A stretch of DNA of 64,000 nucleotides from assembly GCA_018399635.1 (NCBI GenBank), contig JAGYOH010000004.1:95428-159427 (forward strand), written 5' to 3'. Position 1 is the stretch's first letter. Each line of letters begins with the position of its first letter. The translations under genes were made by a program, and so were the position numbers. Shown piece by piece: positions 1 to 7,286 of this stretch. The notes beneath the pieces were generated by a model. The model ran no database searches. It was not told the DNA's origin and saw only the letters and a list, made by a program, of their open reading frames with translations. The stretch is from Clostridia bacterium. GTDB lineage: Bacteria > Bacillota > Clostridia > Peptostreptococcales > Acidaminobacteraceae.

Positions 1-1
1 A

Positions 2-559
2 TCCGCCAAGGTGGACACCATCAAAGAGGTCTACTCCCACCCCCAGGGCATCGAGCAGTGCGAGCATTTCCTCAGCTACTACCCGGGTTGGAAAAAGGTG
101 AGTTATCTCAATACCGCCACCAGCGTGGCCCTGGTAAGGGATACGGGAGACCCCGCCATCGCCGCCATCGGCAGTGAAAGGGCGGCGAACATCTTCGGTC
201 TCCAGATCATCAAGGACAACATCAACGACAACAAGCTCAACACCACCCGCTTCATCGTCATCAAGGGGGAGATGGAGGAGGACGCCTCCTTCGACAAGAT
301 CAGCCTGATGTTCACCACCGCCCATACGGCGGGCTCCCTCTACAATATTCTGGCCATCCTGGCCAAGAACGAGATCAACATGATGAAAATCGAATCCAGG
401 CCCCTCAAACACCAGCCTGGCCAGTACTTCTTCTTTGTGGATATCGAAGGCAAGCTGGGCTCGGAGAATGTGACCAGGGCCCTGAGGGATATCAACGATC
501 ACAAACGGTACTTCCGGGTCCTCGGCCATTACAAGAAAAAAGAAGGCTTCAGCAGCTGA
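2..559 (+). CDS. pheA: Prephenate dehydratase, C-terminal part (5' end outside window)
   Basis: The frame is already open at base 2 and ends at TGA 557-559, so only the C-terminal ~185 residues are present. The first part is the end of the prephenate dehydratase domain: a SHPQ motif near residue 13 and the NTTRF segment holding the catalytic Thr-Arg-Phe triad of the family. An ACT domain follows, with the ESRP motif (MKIESRPLKHQPG) that binds phenylalanine in known enzymes. The protein decarboxylates and dehydrates prephenate to phenylpyruvate in phenylalanine synthesis, with feedback inhibition through the ACT domain. Whether a chorismate mutase domain is fused at the N-terminus cannot be seen. 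A hairpin terminator follows at once. Confidence 0.93.
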   Translation, partial: SAKVDTIKEVYSHPQGIEQCEHFLSYYPGWKKVSYLNTATSVALVRDTGDPAIAAIGSERAANIFGLQIIKDNINDNKLNTTRFIVIKGEMEEDASFDKISLMFTTAHTAGSLYNILAILAKNEINMMKIESRPLKHQPGQYFFFVDIEGKLGSENVTRALRDINDHKRYFRVLGHYKKKEGFSS

Positions 560-598
560 AAAAACCCCCGCTTTTTTGAAAAGCAGGGGTTTTCTTTT
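559..598. terminator. Bidirectional rho-independent terminator between pheA and the M20D gene
   Basis: A GC-rich stem (AAAACCCC(C)GCTTT paired with AAAGC-AGGGGTTTT) begins just after the pheA stop and is followed by TTTCTTTT. The opposite arm is A-rich, so the hairpin can also end the convergent minus-strand transcript, whose stop codon (597-599) lies at its edge. Confidence 0.85.
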
Positions 599-1763
599 AC
601 TTGAGAAAATTGACGGCGAATCGGGCGTAAAGCTCTGCGCCGAGTTCGAGGGCATCCTCATCGATATCGAATTGGGGATGGTGATGGGGATGGATGATTC
701 CCTTGTCTTCGTTCTGACAGCCGACAAAGGCGATGGCTCCCGGAATGCGCTCCAGATAATAGGCCAGGTCTTCGCTGCCGGTGGTTTTTTCAAAAAGGAC
801 ACCGCCCTCGGGTCCTAAAAATTCCGCCACGGATTTCAGGGCGATTTCACTGATGTGGGGATCGTTGATGGTGGGAGGGGTTCCGTGATGGTAGTCGAGG
901 GTGAAGTCTCCCCGATAGGAGGCCGCGATGGAACTGCCGTAGCGGTTGATGATTTCAGGAAGCCGGGCTCTGATTTCAGGACTGAAGGTCCTGGCCGTAC
1001 CGGCGATCCTGGCCTTGGCGGCCAGGACGTTGAACCGGGTTCCTGAGGCGACCTCTCCGAAGGTGAGGACAGTAGGCTCCAGGGGGCTGATCTCCCGACT
1101 CATCAGGGCGTTGACATTCATGATGAAGGCCGCCGCGATGAGGGCCGCGTCCACCCCCTGGTTGGGCATGGAGCCGTGGCCCCCCCGGCCTTCGATGAGA
1201 CATTCCACGAAGTCGCCCGAGGCCATCCTGGGGCCTGCTTCGGCGGAAATCTTGCCGGTGGGTAGTCCCATCCACAGGTGGATGCCCAGCAGACCGTCAA
1301 TGCCTTCGAGGGCGCCGTCCTCGATCATTTTTTTGGCTCCGGCCACCAGTTCCTCCGCCGGTTGGAAAATCAGTTTCACCCTGCCTTCCAGGGTGTCCTC
1401 CATGGCTTTGAGGACCTTGGCGGCCCCCAGGAGCATGGCGGTGTGGCCGTCGTGGCCGCAGGCGTGCATGACGCCGTCTCTCAGGGACTTGTAGGGGACC
1501 TCGTTGACTTCCGTGACCATCAGGGCGTCCATATCGGCCCTGAGCCCTACGGTTTTCCCGGGTTTCGATCCCTGGATGGTGCCCACGACACCGGTGCCCG
1601 CCATGACCTCGAAGGGGATCCCCATGGCGCTGAGCTCTTCCTGGACCCGTCTGGAGGTTTCAAACTCTTCAAAGCTGGGCTCCGGATTGGCGTGAAAATG
1701 TCTTCTCAGATCAATGATGTACTGTCTTTGGGCCTTGATGGCTTCAGTAATCATGGGGCTCAC
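597..1763 (-). CDS. M20D-family amidohydrolase (N-acyl amino acid hydrolase type)
   Basis: A 388-residue metallopeptidase-like hydrolase of the M20D group (hippurate hydrolase, N-acyl-L-amino acid amidohydrolase, IAA-amino acid hydrolase). The metal site is visible: HACGHDGHTAM (Cys/His ligands), the paired acids in QPAEELVAGA, His in GIHLW, and the C-terminal PHHHP. GRGGHGSMP marks the dimerisation domain with its substrate-binding His. The likely start is GTG at 1761-1763, overlapping the upstream stop by 4 bases (GTGA). An ATG three codons further in (1752-1754) is also possible because neither has a clear ribosome site. It is the last gene of a four-gene minus-strand operon and is a paralogue of the gene just upstream. 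The substrate cannot be told from sequence. Confidence 0.88.
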   Translation of the reverse strand: MSPMITEAIKAQRQYIIDLRRHFHANPEPSFEEFETSRRVQEELSAMGIPFEVMAGTGVVGTIQGSKPGKTVGLRADMDALMVTEVNEVPYKSLRDGVMHACGHDGHTAMLLGAAKVLKAMEDTLEGRVKLIFQPAEELVAGAKKMIEDGALEGIDGLLGIHLWMGLPTGKISAEAGPRMASGDFVECLIEGRGGHGSMPNQGVDAALIAAAFIMNVNALMSREISPLEPTVLTFGEVASGTRFNVLAAKARIAGTARTFSPEIRARLPEIINRYGSSIAASYRGDFTLDYHHGTPPTINDPHISEIALKSVAEFLGPEGGVLFEKTTGSEDLAYYLERIPGAIAFVGCQNEDKGIIHPHHHPQFDIDEDALELGAELYARFAVNFLK

Positions 1764-2923
1764 CGGTTCAAATAGTCGAGGGCGAACTGGGCGTATATCC
1801 CGGCGGCATTTTCAAGCGCATCCTCGTCGATATCGAATTTGGGATGATGGTGGGGGTAGTAGTCGAGTTTGGCCGTGTTTTTCGATCCGACAAAGGCGAA
1901 CATGGTGGGGGCCTTTGTGGAGAATATGCTGAAATCCTCGCCGCCGGTGGTTTTGGGCACGAGGGCGATGCCCTCTTGTCCCAGAATGGCGACCACCGAA
2001 TCCTGGGCGATTTTCGCCAGTTCGGGATCGTTGATGGTGGGGAGGACCAGTTGGGAGTAGTCGAGGACGGCCTCGGCCCGGTAGGCCTTGGCGGTGTTCT
2101 GGACCACCCGGTCGATCTGCTCTTCGAAGGCGTCATTGACCTCCATGCTGAAGCAGCGGGTGGTGCCTTCGAGGTAGGCTTCTCCCGGAAGGACGTTGAA
2201 GCGGGTGCCAGAATTGAAGATGCCGATGGAGACGACGGCGGGATCCAGGGGACTGATCTCGCGACTGACGATGGATTGCAGGTTCATGAGGGTGGCGGCG
2301 CCGACGAGGGCGGCATCCACTCCCTGGTTGGGCATGGAGCCGTGTCCGCCCTTGCCCTTGATCTTGACATTGAAGATACCCGCCGAAGCCATCCGACCGC
2401 CGGCTTCCACTGAAATTTTCCCGACTTCGAGGTCGTTCCACAGGTGGAGGCCGAAGATGGCGTCGCAGTCATCCGCCACGCCGTCGTCCACCAGGGCCTG
2501 AGCCCCCTTGGCGGTCTCTTCTCCCGGTTGGAAAAGCAACTTGACGGTGCCCTTGATTTCACCCTCCATGGTTTTAAGAATCTTTGCGGCGGAAAGAAGG
2601 CCGGCGGTGTGGCCGTCGTGACCGCAGCCGTGCATGATGCCCTCGTTTTTCGATTTGTAGGGGACGTCGCTTTCTTCCTGGAGCTCCAGGGCGTCCATGT
2701 CGGCTCTGAGACCGATGGTTTTACCCGGAGTCGACCCCTTGATCAGGCCCACGACTCCCGTGCCGCCGGCCTTGAAGCATTCAATGCCCATTTTTTCAAG
2801 TTCTTCCATGACCCGTTTCTGGGTTTCATATTCCTTCATGCTGGACTCGGGATGCATGTGGAAGTGTCTTCTCATTTCCACCGCATAGCCAGCCACTTCT
2901 TTCATCAGTGTTTTAACACTCAT
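1760..2923 (-). CDS. M20D-family amidohydrolase (paralogue of downstream gene)
   Basis: A 387-residue M20D hydrolase with the same landmarks as its neighbour: GLRADMDALELQEE, MHGCGHDGHTAGL with the Cys metal ligand, QPGEETAKGA, GLHLWNDL, GKGGHGSMPNQGVDAA and the final YYPHHHPKF. It should remove acyl groups from N-acyl amino acids or cleave related amides in the cytoplasm. ATG at 2921-2923 is chosen because it follows AGGGGAGG at a good distance. A longer frame to 3013 exists but runs back into the preceding gene. The ATG overlaps the TGA of that gene (ATGA), so the two are translationally coupled. The pair looks like a tandem duplication that has diverged in substrate range. Confidence 0.9.
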   Translation of the reverse strand: MSVKTLMKEVAGYAVEMRRHFHMHPESSMKEYETQKRVMEELEKMGIECFKAGGTGVVGLIKGSTPGKTIGLRADMDALELQEESDVPYKSKNEGIMHGCGHDGHTAGLLSAAKILKTMEGEIKGTVKLLFQPGEETAKGAQALVDDGVADDCDAIFGLHLWNDLEVGKISVEAGGRMASAGIFNVKIKGKGGHGSMPNQGVDAALVGAATLMNLQSIVSREISPLDPAVVSIGIFNSGTRFNVLPGEAYLEGTTRCFSMEVNDAFEEQIDRVVQNTAKAYRAEAVLDYSQLVLPTINDPELAKIAQDSVVAILGQEGIALVPKTTGGEDFSIFSTKAPTMFAFVGSKNTAKLDYYPHHHPKFDIDEDALENAAGIYAQFALDYLNR

Positions 2924-4158
2924 TGTACTGCCTCCCCTAGTTGAAGTATGGTTTCGTAAATGACTTCGATGCCCTTCTGCAGCTGGTCGTAATCCGTCCA
3001 TTCTTCGGGACAATGACTTCGACCGTCGAGACTCGGCACGAAAATCAGGCCGACATCGGTGAAAAGCCCCATGATCATGGCGTCGTGTCCCGCGCCGCTG
3101 AGCATCATCTCATAGGAGAAACCCAGGGCCTGGGCCTTGTCCTTGAGAATGTCGACGATGGCCGGCGCCATGGGAACCGGCTTGACGCCCAGTAGAATTT
3201 CGGTTTCATAGCTGACCTTGCTGTCCTTGGAGGCCTCGTCAAGGGCTATGGTGATTTTTTCAATGATCCTGTCGATGCTCTCCTGGTTCTTGGACCGGAT
3301 GTCCACGGTCAGGGTGACGGACTCAGGAACGATGTTGGAAGCGCCGGGTTTCACCTCGAGGACGCCCACGGTGGCCACGCTGCCGTTGTTTTCCGCTGCG
3401 GGAAATTCGGGAATCCGGGCAATCACCTTGGAGGCGACCACCAGAGGATCCGCCCGCATGGCCATGGGGGTGGTGCCCGCATGATCCGGACGACCCCTGA
3501 CCACCACCTTGAGCTGGGTGATGCCTACGATGAATTCCACGATGCCGACATCCTTGTGCCCGCTTTCAAGAATCGGACCCTGCTCGATGTGGAGCTCGAT
3601 GAAGGCCTTGACCTGGTCCTTGGTGCGTCTGGCCTTGGCAATTTCTTTGGGGTTGAAGCCGAAGGCTTCAAAGGCTTCAGCCATGGAAACTCCGTCGGCG
3701 TCCTTGCGTTGCAGGAGCTGGTCGTAGTCCACAAGGCCCGCCATGGCCCGGGAACCGAAGACACCGGAGCCGAACCGACCGCCTTCCTCTTCAATCATGG
3801 CGATGAATTCAATGGGGTAACGGGTTTTGACCCCCTGGTCCTTGAGGGTCCTCATGATTTCGAGAGCCATGATCACCCCGGCGGGACCGTCAAAATGGCC
3901 GCCGTTTTTCACCGAGTCGAAATGGGATCCGATGACGATGGCCGGGAGATCCTCTGTCCCCTCCCGTCTTCCAAAAAGGGAACCGGCAGGATCCTCGTAG
4001 ACCTCGAGACCGAGTTTTTTCAATTCACCTCTAAGATATTCCCTTGCGCCCCGGTCTTCCTCAGTCAGGGAGAACCGGGTCAGCCCCTTTTCAGGGGTGG
4101 CGTTGAACTGCTGCAGGTTTTCAAGATCCTGCTGGATGCGTTCTAGTCTGGTTTTCAT
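2920..4158 (-). CDS. M20-family Zn-dependent hydrolase (N-carbamoyl-L-amino acid hydrolase / allantoate amidohydrolase type)
   Basis: A 412-residue protein of the hydantoinase/carbamoylase amidase group. Typical blocks are GSHFDSVKNGGHFDGPAG (metal His and bridging Asp), MIEEEGGRFGSGVFGSR (Glu pair), FIELHIEQGPILE, the RGRPDHAGTTPM lid-domain motif, and SGAGHDAMIM near the end. Relatives hydrolyse N-carbamoyl amino acids, allantoate or ureidoglycine, releasing CO2 and ammonia. ATG 4156-4158 is preferred over GTG 4165-4167 because AGGAG lies 8 bases before the ATG and overlaps the GTG. It is the second gene of the minus-strand operon and overlaps the next gene by 4 bases. The exact substrate is unknown. 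The mix with two M20D enzymes suggests scavenging of modified amino acids. Confidence 0.87.
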   Translation of the reverse strand: MKTRLERIQQDLENLQQFNATPEKGLTRFSLTEEDRGAREYLRGELKKLGLEVYEDPAGSLFGRREGTEDLPAIVIGSHFDSVKNGGHFDGPAGVIMALEIMRTLKDQGVKTRYPIEFIAMIEEEGGRFGSGVFGSRAMAGLVDYDQLLQRKDADGVSMAEAFEAFGFNPKEIAKARRTKDQVKAFIELHIEQGPILESGHKDVGIVEFIVGITQLKVVVRGRPDHAGTTPMAMRADPLVVASKVIARIPEFPAAENNGSVATVGVLEVKPGASNIVPESVTLTVDIRSKNQESIDRIIEKITIALDEASKDSKVSYETEILLGVKPVPMAPAIVDILKDKAQALGFSYEMMLSGAGHDAMIMGLFTDVGLIFVPSLDGRSHCPEEWTDYDQLQKGIEVIYETILQLGEAVQ

Positions 4159-4170
4159 TAAATTCACTCC

Positions 4171-4204
4171 TAAAGACCCCTAATACTGCAAAGGGGTCTT
4201 TTGA
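4171..4204. terminator. Hairpin between transporter and hydrolase genes
   Basis: AAAGACCCC pairs with GGGGTCTTTT across a 10-base loop. On the minus strand it lies between the transporter stop and the ribosome site of the M20 hydrolase gene. The U-tract there is short (TCTTTAGG), so it may act as a partial terminator or an mRNA-stabilising hairpin that sets different expression of transporter and enzymes. Confidence 0.5.
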
Positions 4205-4218
4205 TATGGTGGGGCAGG

Positions 4219-5403
4219 TTAGAGCAGATTGACAAATACGCCGGCGATGATGACGGAAACGATGGTGACGGTGGTGAAACCACCCACCAGCATTTTTGGA
4301 AGCATTTCACTCATCAGGAAGTCCTTCTCCTCTTCATTCTCGGCCAGGGCCTTGGAGGCCTCTTCAGTCAGAATGTAGTTGGGGGGGAAGCCGTAGAGAG
4401 CGGTAAGGGCGACGGCGAAGGACATTTCCTTGGTATAGCCCAGGAATTTTCCCAACAGCATGGAGAGGATTCCCATGCCCGTCACACCAAGGAGAATGAT
4501 CACGACCAGGGGCAGGGCGATCTGGGCGAGCATTGCGGGAGTGGCTTTGTTGAGGCCTGCAAATACAAAGGCCATGAGGATGGTGATCAAGAAGCCGAAG
4601 GATCCGGAAAGGTTGAGGGGTCTTTGCTCTACAAAGCCCAGCTCTTGAGCGATGACTCCGAAAACCAGACACCAGACAAAGGCTGAAATATTGACCACGG
4701 GAGCGATGAGACCACCAAAGACCACGGCGGCCCAGGCGGTGAGGCCCAGTTTCATCAGAAGCACGTAGGTCGTCTGGTATTTGGGGGGAGTGGCGGGAAA
4801 GAGTTTCTTGCTTTGAGTGACTGCTTTTTCAGTTTCGTCGGTTTTCACATACTTGATTTCACCGCTGCGGAAACCCTTGATAAGCCGGGTCCCTTCTTTT
4901 TTAAGCATGACGGCGGTGAGGGGGTAGCCGGCAAAGCCTTGCATGACATAGGTGATGATGGCCAGGACCGCCAGGTCGGGCAGACCGGCGTTGGTGGCGG
5001 CTTCACTCATGACCAGGGCTGCGACGACGCCGCCGGTAAGGGGAGGAGTCGCTGCCAGGGCGGTCTCGAATCCGAAAAGGGCGGCACCCACGGTCATGAC
5101 CAGGCCGACGATACCGACGATTCCGATGAGGGCGATGGCGATGGTCCGCCATTGGCTGGCCAGTTCCCTGACGGAAAGCAGGGTGCCCATGTGGGTGATC
5201 AAAAGATACATGGACAGGTAGACGATGGGGGTCTGGAAGCCGGCGATATCGACGATATCAGCGGGGAAAAAGGTCCAGTAGCCAAACAGGAATAATAAGG
5301 CCGTAACAAATACAGAGGGTATGAATGCTTTGGTCTTGGTGGAGATGATATCACCCAGGGCCAGGGCGATCAGTACGATTGAAAATGCCATCAGTAAACT
5401 CAT
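4219..5403 (-). CDS. Polytopic membrane transporter, family not assigned
   Basis: A 394-residue protein with about ten or eleven hydrophobic segments split into two halves by a charged cytoplasmic loop near residues 175-215 (rich in Lys, Thr and Glu). The first half has TGGVVAALVMSEAATNAG, a small-residue stretch like those that line substrate sites in secondary symporters. Such two-halves architecture is seen in GltS-like and dicarboxylate symporters, but I do not recognise the family with certainty. ATG 5401-5403 follows AAAGGGGAT. It is the first gene of the minus-strand operon with three M20 hydrolases, so it probably imports their substrate (an acylated or carbamoylated amino acid, or a peptide-like compound). 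That role is inferred from context only. Confidence 0.7.
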   Translation of the reverse strand: MSLLMAFSIVLIALALGDIISTKTKAFIPSVFVTALLFLFGYWTFFPADIVDIAGFQTPIVYLSMYLLITHMGTLLSVRELASQWRTIAIALIGIVGIVGLVMTVGAALFGFETALAATPPLTGGVVAALVMSEAATNAGLPDLAVLAIITYVMQGFAGYPLTAVMLKKEGTRLIKGFRSGEIKYVKTDETEKAVTQSKKLFPATPPKYQTTYVLLMKLGLTAWAAVVFGGLIAPVVNISAFVWCLVFGVIAQELGFVEQRPLNLSGSFGFLITILMAFVFAGLNKATPAMLAQIALPLVVIILLGVTGMGILSMLLGKFLGYTKEMSFAVALTALYGFPPNYILTEEASKALAENEEEKDFLMSEMLPKMLVGGFTTVTIVSVIIAGVFVNLL

Positions 5404-5457
5404 TGATAAATCCCCTTTCGTTTCAATATTCTATTGGATCAGTGCAGTATTTAGAGC

Positions 5458-5466
5458 ATTATATCA
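5458..5466 (-). promoter_or_regulatory. Extended -10 promoter of the transporter/M20 operon
   Basis: On the minus strand TATAAT (5463-5458) is preceded by TGA, giving an extended -10 element. The -35 region is a T-run with a poor match. Transcription would start near 5451, about 48 bases before the ATG. Confidence 0.6.
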
Positions 5467-5498
5467 GGCACGACCATGATAAAAAAGGGCATGTATAC

Positions 5499-5520
5499 CA
5501 AAGAAATCGAGATTTCTTTG
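5499..5520. repeat. Perfect 22-bp palindrome upstream of the transporter operon
   Basis: CAAAGAAATCG followed by its exact reverse complement (CGATTTCTTTG), centred at 5509/5510. It lies about 36 bp upstream of the proposed -10 of the minus-strand operon and has no U-tract on either strand, so a regulator-binding site is more likely than a terminator. The binding protein is unknown. Confidence 0.6.
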
Positions 5521-5777
5521 TGATTCATGGGCCTCTGGCTGAGGGTTTCCTTCCCAAAAGCGTTCAGTATGAAGATAAAATCATTCAATTCGTTAATAAA
5601 AAATAAATAAAGGGGCGCCAATGAAAAAGCGCCGGAATAGTCCCTGAAATAAATTTAGTGTTCATAACGAATAAGATTTAAAAAATTTGTGAAATCCCAG
5701 ATATTGACTGTTAAATTTAGGTAAAGTCAGTTAACAAGGGGGTATCAGTCCTATAAGATAGGAAAGAGGTGAAGCCC
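5521..5777. other. AT-rich intergenic region before the polyphosphate operon
   Basis: The divergent gap from 5404 to 5777 holds no convincing gene. Besides the promoter and palindrome listed separately, there is a small hairpin at about 5613-5633 (GGCGC with GCGCC). There is also an AT-rich run with TTGACT (5704-5709) and TTAACA (5731-5736). The latter resembles single half-sites of Bacillus PhoP boxes, but the spacing is not regular enough to call one. No clear -10/-35 pair for the ppx gene was found. Confidence 0.4.
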
Positions 5778-7286
5778 ATGAATTCGATCTACAGTGCCAT
5801 TGATCTGGGGTCCAACAGCATCAAAATGAAAATCGTCCAGTACGGTGATTCGAAAATCAGATGCCTTGAGAATATCAGCAAGGAAGTGGACATCGGAGAG
5901 GCGGTCTTTACCAAGGGTTATCTGGAGCATCACAAGGTTCAGGAAATCATCGGGATTCTTCAGTATTTCAAGCAGGTGATGGCCACCTACGAGGTGGACC
6001 GCTACCGGGCCGTGGCCACCTCGGCCATGCGTTTCACCGAGAACAGCCAGAGCATCCTGGAACTGATTCACATGAAGACCGGCTTCAAGGTGGAAATACT
6101 CGAGGACACCGTGGAAAAGTTCATCACCTATAAATCCATCCGGGACAAGGTGCCGGATTATCAGGAAATCCGCCAGGGCTCCCTCCTGGTGGAGCTCAAT
6201 ACCGGCAGCTGCGATATCAGCATGTACCTGAAGAACAAGCTGGTGATGAATGAAGAATTCATTCTGGGCACCAAGATTCTCAAGAATCTCATGAAGCAGA
6301 TTGAAGCCGTCCAGGTGAACTATCTGCCGGTGGTGGAGGAATTCATCGAAGCCAGGACCAGTCATATCTTCCGCTTGATCCGAAACAAGAAAATCCGCCA
6401 TTACCTCGTGGTGGGGGGGGAGGTCGCTCAGATGAAAAGCATGCTTTTCGGTGGGCGGGCCCAGATCTCCCGGGAGGACTTTGAAGCCCTCTACCAGGAC
6501 ATCATCACGGACCACCGGGAGCTCAGAAGCCGGGTGGAGGACCTGGGCGTCGACTGGTACGAGCTGATGGCGACGGTGCTGGTGAATCACACCTTTCTGA
6601 GTCTTGTCAAGACACAAGCCCTGGCGCTTTCCGACATCAATCTCAGGGACGGCATCATCGCCGAACTGATTGAGAAGGACTACAGCCTCAACCGCTACCG
6701 GATTTTCAACGAGGATATGATATTTCTGGCCACCAGCATCGCCAAGCGGTACAAGACCAACCTCCCCCATGCCAAGTGGATCCGGAAAAATTCCCTGGTC
6801 ATCTACCGGGAAATGAAGCGGCACTACCCTTTTGAAGAAAGGGACGAGGTGATTCTGCAGCTCAGCGCCCTTCTCCATGAAATCGGCAAGTTCACCCGGA
6901 TGAAGGACTACATGAACACCTCCTTTTCCAAGGTCAAGAATCTGAGCATCCTGGGGATGACCGAGGAGGAAATGCGTCTGGTGGCCTCGGTCTGTCTCGT
7001 GATGATCAGTCCGAGGGATTTCAAGAAGAACGAGAATCTGCTCCTGGTGAGGGAGGACCAGATGAACCGGATCTTCAAGCTGGGGGCCATCCTGACCCTG
7101 GCGGATTCTCTGGACAAAAGCAAGCGCCAGAAGATCACCCTCCTGAAGGTGGCCCTTGTCGAAGGGGATCTCAAGCTGGAAGCCAGGGCCCGGGAGGACG
7201 CCACCCTGGAGAACTGGGATTATGAACAGAAAAGGCGGTTTTTCATCAATACCTATGGAATCCATCCCCGATTGGAGTATCGATAG
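5778..7286 (+). CDS. Ppx/GppA-family phosphatase with C-terminal HD domain (first copy)
   Basis: A 502-residue protein. The N-terminal half has the ASKHA-fold signature of the Ppx/GppA family (AIDLGSNSIKMKI at the start, a VVGGEV block near residue 215). The C-terminal part carries an HD phosphohydrolase-like signature, LLHEIGKFTR. Family members remove phosphate from polyphosphate ends or from pppGpp. The second glycine-rich phosphate-binding loop is less perfect than in the downstream paralogue (LVELNTGSCDISMY), so it may be a degenerate or regulatory copy. ATG 5778 is chosen because AAAGAGGTG ends six bases before it; a GTG at 5769 overlaps that site. It directly abuts ppk1, as part of one operon. 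Confidence 0.85.
   Translation: MNSIYSAIDLGSNSIKMKIVQYGDSKIRCLENISKEVDIGEAVFTKGYLEHHKVQEIIGILQYFKQVMATYEVDRYRAVATSAMRFTENSQSILELIHMKTGFKVEILEDTVEKFITYKSIRDKVPDYQEIRQGSLLVELNTGSCDISMYLKNKLVMNEEFILGTKILKNLMKQIEAVQVNYLPVVEEFIEARTSHIFRLIRNKKIRHYLVVGGEVAQMKSMLFGGRAQISREDFEALYQDIITDHRELRSRVEDLGVDWYELMATVLVNHTFLSLVKTQALALSDINLRDGIIAELIEKDYSLNRYRIFNEDMIFLATSIAKRYKTNLPHAKWIRKNSLVIYREMKRHYPFEERDEVILQLSALLHEIGKFTRMKDYMNTSFSKVKNLSILGMTEEEMRLVASVCLVMISPRDFKKNENLLLVREDQMNRIFKLGAILTLADSLDKSKRQKITLLKVALVEGDLKLEARAREDATLENWDYEQKRRFFINTYGIHPRLEYR

Noticed and set aside
4219..5403. Calling this transporter GltS
   Set aside because: It has two halves and small-residue motifs like symporters, but lacks the glycine-rich GltS loop that the 32988-34391 protein has, so the family is left open.
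5379..5606. A 75-codon plus-strand frame in the gap before the polyphosphate operon
   Set aside because: No ribosome site, no family, and it overlaps the start and promoter of the minus-strand transporter gene.
5704..5736. Possible PhoP box before the polyphosphate operon (TTGACT ... TTAACA)
   Set aside because: Only one good half-site, and repeat spacing does not follow the regular 11-base pattern.
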